From Atopobiaceae bacterium (lineage in GTDB: Bacteria > Actinomycetota > Coriobacteriia > Coriobacteriales > Atopobiaceae), in NCBI GenBank assembly GCA_030525685.1, contig JAUNEG010000002.1, forward strand, positions 35,836 to 99,835: 64,000 nt of DNA, given 5' to 3'. Shown here in pieces: positions 8,789-17,401 of the stretch. Every line of letters starts with the position of its first letter. Within the stretch, counting starts at the first letter, position 1. A model generated the notes under the pieces. It did no database searches, was not told where the DNA came from, and was given only the letters and a program-made list of their open reading frames with translations. The translations under genes were made by a program, and so were the position numbers.

Positions 8789-9079
8789 AACCCCATTCAG
8801 GTTTTTCAACCGCTCTGTCAGGTTCGGCGAGTTCTGCATCTCAGAGTCAATTGCAATCTCGTGGAGAATTATGAACCGCCAGAGGCACCTGAACGATGGA
8901 AGCTGATTCCAATAGCGGACAAAAAAATCAACTACGAGGACTATGTTTAGAAATCCGCGAGTTCCCCAGCCACATGCCGCTGTTTTGCAGACGACGTGTC
9001 TACAACTCACCGCTTTCATATATACGTCTATCCATCAAGATATCCATTTACATGATCCACAAAAGAGACATATGGCAGA
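8789..9079. other. AT-richer divergent intergenic region, no gene seen
   Basis: Between the decayed XRE regulator (minus) and the bacteriocin gene (plus). It has visibly lower GC than the window average and AT-rich stretches around 9018-9055, which presumably hold the divergent promoters. No convincing -35/-10 pair or RNA gene could be assigned. Confidence 0.4.
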
Positions 9080-9412
9080 ATGTCTCCAAAGCACCGCCAT
9101 TGCTTGAGAACGGAGGGTATCATAAAGGGCAAGAAGTCGATTATTATCGCCATACTGTGCTGCTTGATGTGCGTGGGCGCGCCGGCGATTGCATTGGCGG
9201 ACACCGTTTATTACAAGGGAACGGCAGTGTTCTGGAACTATGGGCGCAATGCCGGGGTGTTTGGATTCTCCGACTGCAACTCCGCCCACTACGAGCACCA
9301 CTCGTCTTGCAACGGTCACGCGTCGGGTTGGAAGGGACCCGACGTCCTTGCTCAGGCATGGGGCTTTATCGGAACGGACACCCTGGAGGCGTACTGGAGC
9401 TGTAGGGGATAA
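9080..9412 (+). CDS. Lactococcin 972 family bacteriocin precursor
   Basis: Small secreted peptide. A Sec-type signal is obvious: KGKKS, a hydrophobic run (IIIAILCCLMCVGAP) and a cleavage site around ALA/D. The predicted mature part of about 68 aa has the Lcn972-like pattern: W-x-YG near its start, a His/Ser/Tyr-rich middle (AHYEHHSS) and a GT...AYW end, plus three Cys. Lcn972 itself binds lipid II and blocks septum formation; the same target here is inference. The start is uncertain. The ATG at 9080 has no ribosome site, while GGAGGG (9112-9117) sits 4 nt before an in-frame ATA (9122) exactly where a normal signal peptide would begin. The two following genes are the usual partners of this family. 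Confidence 0.78.
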   Translation: MSPKHRHCLRTEGIIKGKKSIIIAILCCLMCVGAPAIALADTVYYKGTAVFWNYGRNAGVFGFSDCNSAHYEHHSSCNGHASGWKGPDVLAQAWGFIGTDTLEAYWSCRG

Positions 9413-9492
9413 CCTCTCTAGGAAAATGAAGTGGCACCTGCTCTGTGACTTACCCGATTGAATAAGCAATGAGCTTGCAATGGCGGTGCAAT

Positions 9493-11655
9493 ATGAAAAA
9501 AGCCTGGTCAGTTGCCAGCCTGCTAATAATGATCCTATTGGGCATCACTTCAGTCATCTGCGTCAAGGGAGTCTTTGAAGGCCTTGCCTCCAGGCGGGTT
9601 GACGACTGGCTCTCGGATCAGCCGTCAATCTTCACCTCGCAGCTAACGGATGAGCAGAAGGACGGTCTCGTCACCGAGCTTCGGAGCTTGGCGGGCGAAG
9701 GCTCGTTTACCGCAATAAGCGTAGACAAGGAGTCCCTGCAGTCCGGGGCAACCCTCTACACGTTCAGCGTTTTACCGGCGTCGGTCGACGGGGAGGCCGT
9801 CATCGACCCTCTCGTCATTCTCGGCACGACGCTAATTGACGACGCCCTTATAAGGGAAGTGAGCTCCGGCAGCCCGGACAGCTATGCCGGGTATGGGAAC
9901 GACGCCTTCTCGCGAGTGTCCGCCCTGCCCAGCATTCGCTCCGGCATGTATCTCCGCGTCGACAGGATGGACGCCGGAGACGACCTGGGGAGCTCCTGCG
10001 CGCTCCTCAGCCTTGAAGACGGCGCCTTTCAATCGCTGGTAGACAGGCTGTCGCTCGCTATCGGGGTAGCCCCCGAGACCCTGACCACGGAGATGTCGGG
10101 CTCTGCCTCGGGGCTCGGCCTGATCTACCTGTTCTGCGCGGGGGCGTTTGCGCTCCTCTCGCTCATTCTCTGCCTGCTCATGGTAACGCACTCGCTGCTT
10201 GAGCTTAAGACGCTGGGAGTGCATCTGCTGCTCGGGTGGAGCAAGGCCGACTTCGCGAGCGAGCTGCTCTCCTCGCAAGCCCTCCAGGTCCTCGCTCTCA
10301 TTCCTATCGGATTGGTTGGAGCGTTTGCCGCCTTGGACGGGTTCGCGATTAACGCCGCCTTCGTGGGACTCGCCCTCACCTCCGTGCTGCCCGCAGTCGT
10401 CGTGGCACTTGTCGCCGCGGCGGTTGCGGCCGCTCCGCTCATCTCGGCGCGGCCGGTCGAGGCCATCCACGGGCGCTACTCGCGGAGGGGCTTCTACGGC
10501 CTGGCCGTTGCCGTCTACCTGGTGTGCCTGGTCGCCATCTTCGCCGGCTGCCTCTACATAGACCAGCCCCTCACCATGTACGCGGACCTTGCCCGGACAC
10601 GCTCGGCGTGGCAGGAGTACGAAGGGTGGTACGCGGTAAGGGACTTCAGCATCGGGAGCGCCCGGTTTACCGGCAACCCAATGGAGTTTTCGGAGGACAT
10701 GTACACGTGGTACGCCGAGCATGAGCACGATGACGGCGTCTACCTTGCGAACGCCATCAACTACAAGGAGTCGACCATCAGGGCGTATGCCGGCTCCGAC
10801 ACGACGCTCGAGCAGCTCCGGTATCTCGCGGCGTCCCCCTCCTACCTTGAGCTGATCGGGGTGGACGTGTCGGCAGATGTCATCGAGAAGGCCGAGCAGG
10901 GGACGCGCGTCTACCTCTTGCCCGAGTCACTTAGCGCGAGCGAGGCAAGCGAGGTGAGGGACTTCCTCGTTGCCGCGCGGACGCCCTCCGACTCGAACAT
11001 CGTCACCCCCTTTATGGAGAATCCTGAGTACGAGTTCATCACCTATGACGCCGATGCGGAGCTCTTCACGTGGAGCACGGACCCTGAAGAGCCGGTCACG
11101 TCGAGCGGGTTCGTCATTGCGATTGTGACCGCCGACAATATGGTGTTCTTCGAGTCGGAGAGCCTCGTCGCCTCCGGCCTGGAGAACGCGTACGTGAAGC
11201 TCGACGAGCGCGCGGCATCGAGCCTGCTCGATGCCGACGGCAGGGTCGGAATCGGCGGCGCGGTGGATGCCCGATTCGCCACGGTGGGGAACTATATCGA
11301 TGGGCTACAGAAGACCCTCGAGGAGCTCTTCGCGCTCTTCTCAACGGTTCTGGTGGTCCTGGTAGCCACTGTTTCCGTCATGGTTGCATGCCTTGTCGAC
11401 GTGGTCAACCGGGTGAGCGCCCGGGAGATCTCCGTGAAGTACGTCCTCGGCTTCGGGGTGTGGGACCTGTACCGCCGGGAGGTTCTGTTCGTGACCGTCA
11501 CCGCCCTGCTGGGCGTTGGCGTGAGCGCCCTCTTCGGAAGCGCCGCCGGCGTGCTCGTCGGCGTTGCCCTGCTGGCCATTTCGAACCTCGTCATTGCGGT
11601 CGTGTCGCGCAAGGGGTCTGCGGCCGTCGTGCTGGAAACCGTCTCCAAGGAGTAG
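9493..11655 (+). CDS. Bacteriocin-associated integral membrane protein (DUF1430 / FtsX-like permease)
   Basis: A 720-aa membrane protein expected to act with the next gene as an immunity or export ABC transporter for the Lcn972-type peptide. Topology: one N-terminal helix (VASLLIMILLGITSVICV), an extracellular region of about 190 aa, a block of helices at about residues 205-350, a second large extracellular region (about 365-600), and a C-terminal group of helices including VLVVLVATVSVMVACLVDVV. This is the layout of the bacteriocin-associated family. The ATG at 9493 (MKKAWSV) is preferred to 9469 because a GGCGG site lies 7 nt upstream and the signal helix is then N-terminal. The stop overlaps the ribosome site of the ATPase gene. 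Confidence 0.8.
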   Translation: MKKAWSVASLLIMILLGITSVICVKGVFEGLASRRVDDWLSDQPSIFTSQLTDEQKDGLVTELRSLAGEGSFTAISVDKESLQSGATLYTFSVLPASVDGEAVIDPLVILGTTLIDDALIREVSSGSPDSYAGYGNDAFSRVSALPSIRSGMYLRVDRMDAGDDLGSSCALLSLEDGAFQSLVDRLSLAIGVAPETLTTEMSGSASGLGLIYLFCAGAFALLSLILCLLMVTHSLLELKTLGVHLLLGWSKADFASELLSSQALQVLALIPIGLVGAFAALDGFAINAAFVGLALTSVLPAVVVALVAAAVAAAPLISARPVEAIHGRYSRRGFYGLAVAVYLVCLVAIFAGCLYIDQPLTMYADLARTRSAWQEYEGWYAVRDFSIGSARFTGNPMEFSEDMYTWYAEHEHDDGVYLANAINYKESTIRAYAGSDTTLEQLRYLAASPSYLELIGVDVSADVIEKAEQGTRVYLLPESLSASEASEVRDFLVAARTPSDSNIVTPFMENPEYEFITYDADAELFTWSTDPEEPVTSSGFVIAIVTADNMVFFESESLVASGLENAYVKLDERAASSLLDADGRVGIGGAVDARFATVGNYIDGLQKTLEELFALFSTVLVVLVATVSVMVACLVDVVNRVSAREISVKYVLGFGVWDLYRREVLFVTVTALLGVGVSALFGSAAGVLVGVALLAISNLVIAVVSRKGSAAVVLETVSKE

Positions 11656-11657
11656 CG

Positions 11658-12317
11658 ATGCAGTCGTACATTCAGATTGAGTCCCTCTCGAAGTCCTACG
11701 GGAAGCATCGCGTCCTCTCCAACCTCGACCTCTCTATCGGAAAGGGCGAGTCCGTCGCAATCACGGGGCCGTCGGGGTGCGGCAAGACAACGCTGCTGAA
11801 CATCCTGGGACTGCTCGAGACGTACGACTCGGGGAGCATTCGCCTCTCCGGAAAGAAGTACCCGGGGATGGGGACCAGGCAGGCGATGCTCCTGCGCCGC
11901 AACGAGATAAACTACCTCTTCCAGTCTTTTGCGCTCATCGACTCGAGGACGGTGCGAGATAACCTCATGCTCGCCCTCTATTACACGAAGTTCTCCAAGG
12001 GAGAAAAGGAAGAGGCCATCGAAAGGGTGCTGGAGAGGTTCTCGGTCTCCAGCAAGCTCGATTCCAACGTAAACGAGCTCTCAGGCGGCGAGAAGCAGCG
12101 CGTCGCGATTGGCCGCGCCATGCTCAAGCCGGGCAGCCTCATCCTCGCCGACGAGCCGACAGGTTCTCTGGACGCTCGCATGGCGGAGACCGTCATGGAC
12201 TCGCTCATCTCCGCCGCCCGAGAGGCGAGAAAGACGCTTGTGATCGTGACACACGATATGTCGCTGGCGGAGAAATGCGACCGCGTGCTTAGCATGAGCG
12301 GTGGGAAGCTGGTCTGA
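11658..12317 (+). CDS. ABC transporter ATP-binding protein, lactococcin 972 group
   Basis: ATPase subunit, 219 aa, of the MacB/LolD-like group. Motifs: Walker A GPSGCGKTT, Q-loop FQSFAL, signature LSGGEKQR, Walker B LILADEPTGSLD and H-loop VTHDMS. It starts 2 bp after the permease gene with AAGGAG overlapping the previous stop. With the permease and the precursor it makes the standard three-gene Lcn972 operon; resistance to, or export of, the peptide is the expected role. The open frame upstream to 11388 is a shadow of the permease. Confidence 0.88.
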   Translation: MQSYIQIESLSKSYGKHRVLSNLDLSIGKGESVAITGPSGCGKTTLLNILGLLETYDSGSIRLSGKKYPGMGTRQAMLLRRNEINYLFQSFALIDSRTVRDNLMLALYYTKFSKGEKEEAIERVLERFSVSSKLDSNVNELSGGEKQRVAIGRAMLKPGSLILADEPTGSLDARMAETVMDSLISAAREARKTLVIVTHDMSLAEKCDRVLSMSGGKLV

Positions 12318-12627
12318 GCTGGCCTTCCGACGGTGATTATCCTGAAGAATGCTGCATAGACGCATAGTGCTGCCGACGAGAGGGAGTTAAGGTCGCAGCC
12401 AAAACGGAAGGAGCATCAAGAGCTGAGCGCTCCGCGTTCTGATTGTGCGCGGCCCTTTCGGGCATCCGCCCTTTCGCGTGAGGGCATACCCAGCACGAAA
12501 GGGTCTCTTTCGGAACTAAGCTTGCTGGTACGGCGGGCCGCAGGGCTCCGCCCCCGCGGCAGACCCGCCGAGAAGGGGGGCTCACCGGGCCCTCCCGGCC
12601 GCCGCGCGGCCCCTGCCGAGCGCCGAC
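12318..12627. other. 310-bp gap after the bacteriocin operon, no gene supported
   Basis: The first 100 bp keep the moderate GC of the bacteriocin operon. After about 12440 several short dyads built on CCCTTTCGGGC/CGAAAG occur (for example 12496-12512, stem CGAAAG), and 12535-12627 becomes very GC-rich, like the chromosome. The composition change suggests that the island's right junction, or the deletion end of the truncated regulator, lies near 12530. No T-tract terminator was found. Confidence 0.4.
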
Positions 12628-13548
12628 ATGAGCTCCTCGTTCACGTCCTTCCCGGACCGCGGCGGCGAGGTGATGCTGAGGAGCCTCGAGAACTGGGGCC
12701 TCGTCAAGCGGCTCGACGGGGAGCGCGTGCCCACGCGTGCGCTGCTCCTGCTCACGAGCAACCCCTATCGCTTCGCCCGCATCCAGTGCGGTCAGTTCAA
12801 GGGGACCACCCGCACGGTCTTCCTCGACCGCCGCGAGTACGCGGGCCCGCTCTACGAGCAGGTGGACGCGGCGGAGGACTTCGTGCTGCGCAACATCAGG
12901 CTCGGAGCCCGCATCGAGGGACTCTATCGCGAGGACTACTACGAGCTTCCTCCCGAGGCTATCCGGGAGGCCATCGTGAACGCCGTCGTGCACCGCGACC
13001 TCCAGGCGAACCCCTGCGTGCAGGTGGCCCTCTACGACGACCGTCTCGAGGTGACCTCCCCGGGCCCGCTCTTCGGCGGCATTACCATCGAGCAGGCCCT
13101 CGACGGGGCGACCGCGCTGCGCAACCCCAAGGTCGCCGAGTCGTTCATGCAGATGGACATGTTCGAGAGCTGGGGGACCGGGCTCAGGCGCATCCGCGAT
13201 GCGTGCGCCGCGGCAGGGCTGCCCGAGCCCGAGTTCCGGGAGATCGGCAGCATGTTCCGCGTGAACATCTTCCGTTTGCGGCTGGAGATCCCCGAGCGCG
13301 AGCGCGGGCTGGTAACCGTCACTCCAAGCGTCAACGTTGACGGTAAGATTGACGCTAGGGAGCGGCGCAGGAGCGTCATTCTTGAAATGATGAGGGATGA
13401 ACCCCGTGTGACGCTTAGAGAAATCGCCTCCGCGCTCTCCGTCTCTGAAACCACCGTGAGAAATCAGGTTCGCGGGCTGCGAGCTGAGGGTGTCGTTCGC
13501 CGCATCGGCTCGCAGCGGCATGGGATGTGGAAGGTGGACGAGCGCTAG
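12628..13548 (+). pseudogene. 5'-truncated AlbA/Schlafen-type ATP-binding transcriptional regulator
   Basis: The readable part (306 codons from the ATG at 12628) matches the C-terminal two thirds of the 'ATP-binding protein, AlbA_2 domain' family. It has the GHKL-like ATPase block (REAIVNAVVHRDL, YDDRLEVTSPGPL, WGTGLRRIRDAC, LPEPEF) and a C-terminal winged HTH (VTLREIASALSVSETTVRNQ). The N-terminal AlbA_2 (Schlafen-like) domain of about 150 aa that normally precedes it is absent; the upstream GC-rich sequence does not encode it in any frame I tried. There is no clear ribosome site. It could be expressed as a truncated protein, but I treat it as a remnant. Its stop codon carries the right 14-bp direct repeat. 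Confidence 0.65.
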
Positions 13549-13556
13549 GTGTTGTG
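13543..13556. repeat. Right copy of the 14-bp direct repeat flanking the island
   Basis: CGCTAGGTGTTGTG, the same 14-mer as at 7704-7717. It overlaps the stop codon of the truncated regulator and is followed by a GC-rich terminator zone. It marks a possible 5.85-kb unit, but could also be the relic of another IS481-type terminus. Confidence 0.45.
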
Positions 13557-13608
13557 CGCTCTCACGGTTTGGGCTCTCGTCCTGAGCCCTCCGTTCTTCT
13601 CGTCCTGC

Positions 13609-13641
13609 AAAGCCCCAGGTCACAGGACTGGGGCTTTTCCT
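13609..13641 (+). terminator. Intrinsic terminator (plus strand)
   Basis: A perfect 10-bp stem (AAAGCCCCAG/CTGGGGCTTT), a 9-nt loop and a short T-run (CTTTTCC). It ends transcripts coming from the truncated regulator and faces the pta terminator. A second dyad (13666-13694, GAACCCAA/TTGGGTTC) lies between them. Confidence 0.8.
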
Positions 13642-13706
13642 ATGCCCGACGGACGCCGCAATATTGAACCCAAACCTGTTTGGGGCTTGGGTTCGCAAGA
13701 GCGCCG

Positions 13707-13748
13707 CGACACGAAAGCGGCCCGACAGCCTCAAGGCTGCCGGGCCGC
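13707..13748 (-). terminator. pta terminator
   Basis: A 14-bp stem (13717-13730 with 13735-13748, one G-U/mismatch position) with a TCAA loop; on the minus strand it is followed by CTTTCGTG. It lies 24 bp after the pta stop codon. Confidence 0.75.
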
Positions 13749-13772
13749 AGTGCCAGCGTTCTTATCTCTGGG

Positions 13773-14765
13773 TTAGTGCATCTCGGCCATCTGGGCCTGG
13801 ACGGCGGTGATGGCAACGACGCCCACGATGTCGTCGGCGACGCAGCCGCGGGAGAGGTCGTTCACCGGCTTGGCGATGCCCTGCAGGATGGGGCCGTAGG
13901 CCTCGGCGTTGCCGAAGCGCTGGACCAGCTTGTAGCCGATGTTGCCGGTCTCGAGGTTGGGGAAGACGAGGACGTTGGCGTGGCCGGCCACCTTGCTGTC
14001 GGGCGCCTTGAGGGCCGCGACCTCGGGGACGATGGCGGCGTCGAGCTGCAGGTCGCCGTCGATGGCGAGCTCGGGCGCCTTCTCCTTGGCGAAGGCCGTG
14101 GCCTCCTGGACCTTCTTGGCGGTGTCGCCGCCGGCCGAGCCCATCGTGGAGTAGGAGAGCATGGCCACGCGCGGCTCCACGTCGTCCATGAAGGTAGCGA
14201 AGGAGCTGGCGGAGGCGATGGCGATCTCGGAGAGCTCGTCGGACGTGGGGTCGATGTTCAGGCCGCAGTCGGCGAAGACGAGCGTGCCGTCGGCGCCGAA
14301 CTCCGGGGTCTTCGTGCACATGACCATGAAGGCGGAGACGAGCTTGGTACCCGGGGCGGTCTTGAGGATCTGCAGCGCCGGGCGCAGCGTGTTGGCGGTG
14401 GAGTGGCAGGCGCCGGAGACCAGGCCGTCGGCGTCGCCCATCTTGACCATCATGGTGCCGTAGTAGGTCGCGTCCATCATCTGGGCGCGGGCCTGCTCGA
14501 TGGTCACGCCCTTCTTGGCGCGGAGCTCGGCGAACTTCTGGGCGTAGGCCTCGTGCTTGGGCGCCGTGGGGGAGGTCGGGTCGATGACGGTGACGCCCTC
14601 GACGTCGATCTGGGCCGGGTCACCCAGGATCACGAGATTGGCCAGGTCCTCCTCGACGATCTTGCGCGCGGCCTCGATGGTGCGCGGGTCCTCGCCCTCG
14701 GGCAGGACGATCGTCTTCTTGTAGGCCTTGGCCGCGGCCTTCATGCGTGCGAGAAAATCGCTCAT
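13773..14765 (-). CDS. pta: Phosphate acetyltransferase
   Basis: Converts acetyl-CoA + phosphate to acetyl phosphate + CoA, the first half of the acetate/ATP fermentation route. It is 330 aa, the short single-domain class (no DRTGG/CobB-like extension). Family signatures include TIVLPEGEDPRT at the N-terminus, the GLVSGACHSTANTLRPALQ block, and the SYSTMGSAGG and VFPNLETGNIGYK segments. The start at 14765 (MSDFLARMKAA) is chosen because GAAGGAG sits 6 nt upstream; the frame is open for 18 further codons. Acetate kinase is not adjacent and must be elsewhere. It is transcribed divergently from glf. Confidence 0.93.
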   Translation of the reverse strand: MSDFLARMKAAAKAYKKTIVLPEGEDPRTIEAARKIVEEDLANLVILGDPAQIDVEGVTVIDPTSPTAPKHEAYAQKFAELRAKKGVTIEQARAQMMDATYYGTMMVKMGDADGLVSGACHSTANTLRPALQILKTAPGTKLVSAFMVMCTKTPEFGADGTLVFADCGLNIDPTSDELSEIAIASASSFATFMDDVEPRVAMLSYSTMGSAGGDTAKKVQEATAFAKEKAPELAIDGDLQLDAAIVPEVAALKAPDSKVAGHANVLVFPNLETGNIGYKLVQRFGNAEAYGPILQGIAKPVNDLSRGCVADDIVGVVAITAVQAQMAEMH

Positions 14766-14876
14766 CGAAACTCCTTCACTGACGCCGTTTGTCCTCTCGC
14801 GCGCGTCATCCTGCGGCATGCGATTGTGTGCAGGTGGGGCAGGGGGCGCTCGCTCGGGTCCATTATAGGGGCGAGG

Positions 14877-14885
14877 TGATAGAAT
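14877..14885 (+). promoter_or_regulatory. Possible extended -10 element for glf (TGATAGAAT)
   Basis: TGATAGAAT is an extended -10 (TGn plus TAGAAT). The identical 9-mer occurs before the 5-formyl-THF cyclo-ligase (26784) and cyclophilin (44557) genes. No strong -35 box is seen. The leader would be about 60 nt. Confidence 0.45.
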
Positions 14886-14953
14886 CAGGCAGACGAATGG
14901 GCGAGCGCACGAGTTGTGCGCGACTTCGCCCCATCAGCTCAGAGAGGATGTCC

Positions 14954-16156
14954 ATGGCTGTCATCACGGGTCTTCCGGCCGGCTTCAGCGCGGGCTCCTA
15001 CGACGCCCTCATCGTCGGCGCCGGCTATGCGGGCGCGACCTGCGCGCGCCGCCTGGCGGAGTCCTGCGGCTTCAAGGTCTGCGTGCTCGAGCGTCGCGAC
15101 CACATCGCCGGCAACGCCTACGACTACGAGGACGAGGGCGGCATCCTCATACACAAGTACGGCCCGCACATCTACCACACCACCATCGACCGGGTCCACG
15201 AGTTCCTCTCTCGCTTCACCGAGTGGACCGACTACCAGCACAAGGTCCTCGCTAACATCCACGGCACGCTCATGCCGGTCCCCTTCAACCACCGGTCCCT
15301 GCTGCTCGCCTTCGGCGAGGACCTCGGCGAGCGCCTCTACCGCAAGCTCGTGGAGACCTTCGGCGAGAACCGCAAGGTCCCCATCATGGAGCTCCGCGAG
15401 AAGAACGATCCCGAGCTCGCGGAGGTCGCCGACTACGTCTACGAGAACGTCTTCCTCCACTACACGATGAAGCAGTGGGGGCAGACCCCCGACCAGATCG
15501 ACCCGTCGATCACCGGGCGCGTCCCCGTGTTCGTGGGCGACGACGACCGCTACTTCCCCCAGGCCCCCCACCAGGGCATGCCGGCCGAGGGCTACACCGC
15601 GCTCTTCGAGCACATGCTCGACCACGACTGCATCGACGTGTTTCTCGGCGTGGACGCCCGGGAGCTCCTCACGGTGGGGGAGACGAGCGTCTCCGTCTGC
15701 GGCCAGCCCTACGGCGGCGAGGTCGTCTACACCGGCCCGCTCGACGAGCTCTTCGACCTCGACCTCGGTGCGCTCCCGTACCGTACGCTGGACATGGTCT
15801 TCGAGACGCTGCCGCAGGACCGCTTCCAGCCCGTCGGCACCGTGAACTACACCACGAGCGAGGCCTTCACCCGCATCACCGAGTTCAAGAACATGACCGG
15901 CCAGGAGGCTCCCGGCAGGACCACCATCATGCGCGAGTACTCCCGCGACTACGTCCCGCTGAGCGGCGACACCCCCTACTATGCCATCATCGAGGACGAG
16001 AACCTCGAGCTCTACCGCCGCTACCGCTCGCGTGTCGACGACCTCGTCAACTTCCACTGCGTCGGCCGTCTCGCCGAGTACCGCTACTACGACATGGACG
16101 GCGTCGTTGCCTCTGCGCTCGACCTCTCCGACGAGATCATCGCCCAGCACAGCTAG
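14954..16156 (+). CDS. glf: UDP-galactopyranose mutase
   Basis: FAD enzyme converting UDP-galactopyranose to UDP-galactofuranose, the donor for galactofuranose in cell-envelope glycans; 400 aa. Seen: the dinucleotide fold DALIVGAGYAGATCA, the ERRDHIAGNAYDY segment, the active-site KYGPHIYHT region, and MKQWG in the middle. The ATG at 14954 is taken because AGAGAGG lies 6 nt before it; the ATG at 14948 would have no spacing. A glycosyltransferase gene follows after 38 bp, so the two probably serve one glycan. Confidence 0.93.
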   Translation: MAVITGLPAGFSAGSYDALIVGAGYAGATCARRLAESCGFKVCVLERRDHIAGNAYDYEDEGGILIHKYGPHIYHTTIDRVHEFLSRFTEWTDYQHKVLANIHGTLMPVPFNHRSLLLAFGEDLGERLYRKLVETFGENRKVPIMELREKNDPELAEVADYVYENVFLHYTMKQWGQTPDQIDPSITGRVPVFVGDDDRYFPQAPHQGMPAEGYTALFEHMLDHDCIDVFLGVDARELLTVGETSVSVCGQPYGGEVVYTGPLDELFDLDLGALPYRTLDMVFETLPQDRFQPVGTVNYTTSEAFTRITEFKNMTGQEAPGRTTIMREYSRDYVPLSGDTPYYAIIEDENLELYRRYRSRVDDLVNFHCVGRLAEYRYYDMDGVVASALDLSDEIIAQHS

Positions 16157-16194
16157 CAAGGGCGCCCTTGACTGCGCCCGCGAGAAGGACAGGC

Positions 16195-17229
16195 ATGAAG
16201 AAGACCATCACGTTCGGAATCCCGTGCTACAACTCGTCCGCCTACATGGACCACTGCATCGAGTCCATCCTGGAGGGCACCGGGTACGCGGAGGACGTCG
16301 AGATCATCATCGTCGACGACGGCTCGACCAAGGACGACACACCCCAGCGCGCCGACGCCTGGGCCGAGCGTCACCCGGGCATCATCAAGGCGGTCCACCA
16401 GGAGAACGGCGGGCACGGCGCCGCGGTCATGCAGGCCGTGCGCAACGCGAGCGGCACCTACTTCAAGAACATCGACTCGGACGACTGGGTTGACGCCGAC
16501 GCCGTGCGGGCCCTTCTCGACCAGCTCCGTCGCTTCGAGGAGCTGGGTGAGCACGTCGACCTCGTGATCACCAACTACGTCTACGAGCACGTCGAGGACG
16601 ACACGCAGAACAAGGTCGACTACCGCCGCGTGCTGCCGGTCGGGCGCATCTTCACCTGGAACGACATGGGTCACTTCATGATGTGGCAGTACCTGCTCAT
16701 GCACGCGCTGACCTACCGTGTCGACGTGCTTCGCGAGGTGGGGCTCGAGATGCCGCCGCACACCTTCTACGTCGACAACATCTACGCCTACGTGCCCTTC
16801 CCGGCGTGCCGCAGCATCTACTACCTCGACGTGGACGTCTACCGCTATTTCATCGGCCGCGAGGACCAGTCCGTCAACGACAAGGTCCTCACCAGCCGCG
16901 TCGACCACTACTGGCGCGTCGCGCGCGTCATGATGCGCGCCTATCACGTCTACGACGACGTCTCCTCGGCGAAGCTGCGTAGCTACATGATGAACTACTT
17001 CACGATCATCATGGCCATCTGCTCGGTCTTCTCCAAGAAGAGCGACCGCCCGGACGCGATGGACGAGCTCCAGAAGCTCTGGGACGAGCTCAGAGCCTAT
17101 GACCGCCGCATGTACCGCCGCGCCCGCCACGGAGTCGTGGGGCGCGCGACCAACCTCCCCGGCACGCTCGGTCGCGCGCTCGCCCTGGCCGGCTATCGTG
17201 CCGCGCAGAAGCTCGTGAAGTTCAACTAG
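16195..17229 (+). CDS. Glycosyltransferase family 2
   Basis: GT-A fold transferase, 344 aa. The N-terminal domain (1-210) shows ITFGIPCYNSSAYMDHCI, the nucleotide-sugar pocket IIIVDDGSTKD, the ENGGHGAA segment and the metal-binding DSDDW motif. The remainder is helical and basic (RRARHGVVGRA), suggesting membrane association without a true transmembrane helix. An AGAAGGACAGG site precedes the ATG. It pairs with glf, so use of UDP-galactofuranose or another sugar for an envelope polysaccharide is plausible; the acceptor and donor are not determined by sequence. Confidence 0.85.
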   Translation: MKKTITFGIPCYNSSAYMDHCIESILEGTGYAEDVEIIIVDDGSTKDDTPQRADAWAERHPGIIKAVHQENGGHGAAVMQAVRNASGTYFKNIDSDDWVDADAVRALLDQLRRFEELGEHVDLVITNYVYEHVEDDTQNKVDYRRVLPVGRIFTWNDMGHFMMWQYLLMHALTYRVDVLREVGLEMPPHTFYVDNIYAYVPFPACRSIYYLDVDVYRYFIGREDQSVNDKVLTSRVDHYWRVARVMMRAYHVYDDVSSAKLRSYMMNYFTIIMAICSVFSKKSDRPDAMDELQKLWDELRAYDRRMYRRARHGVVGRATNLPGTLGRALALAGYRAAQKLVKFN

Positions 17230-17324
17230 GGCGCCCGCGGCCTCGGCAAAACCCACCGAGACGCTAGGAATAAACGGCAGCTCATGGCCGTTGACGGCCT
17301 ATTTCTGCCACACGCAAGAAACGG

Positions 17325-17353
17325 TTGCGCACGGGCGTCGAAACGTGTACAAA
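17325..17353 (+). promoter_or_regulatory. Sigma70-type promoter for the ferredoxin gene
   Basis: TTGCGC (17325-17330), a 17-bp spacer, then TACAAA (17348-17353). It would start transcription near 17360, giving a leader of about 40 nt before the ferredoxin ATG. Confidence 0.55.
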
Positions 17354-17401
17354 AAGGTGGTAACCCGGGCAGGGGGTCCGGGCAAGAGAGAGGATTCACA
17401 C

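Noticed and set aside
12337..13734. Minus-strand frame of 465 codons across the truncated AlbA-type regulator
   Set aside because: Its sequence is the complement of a recognisable ATPase/winged HTH; no family features of its own.
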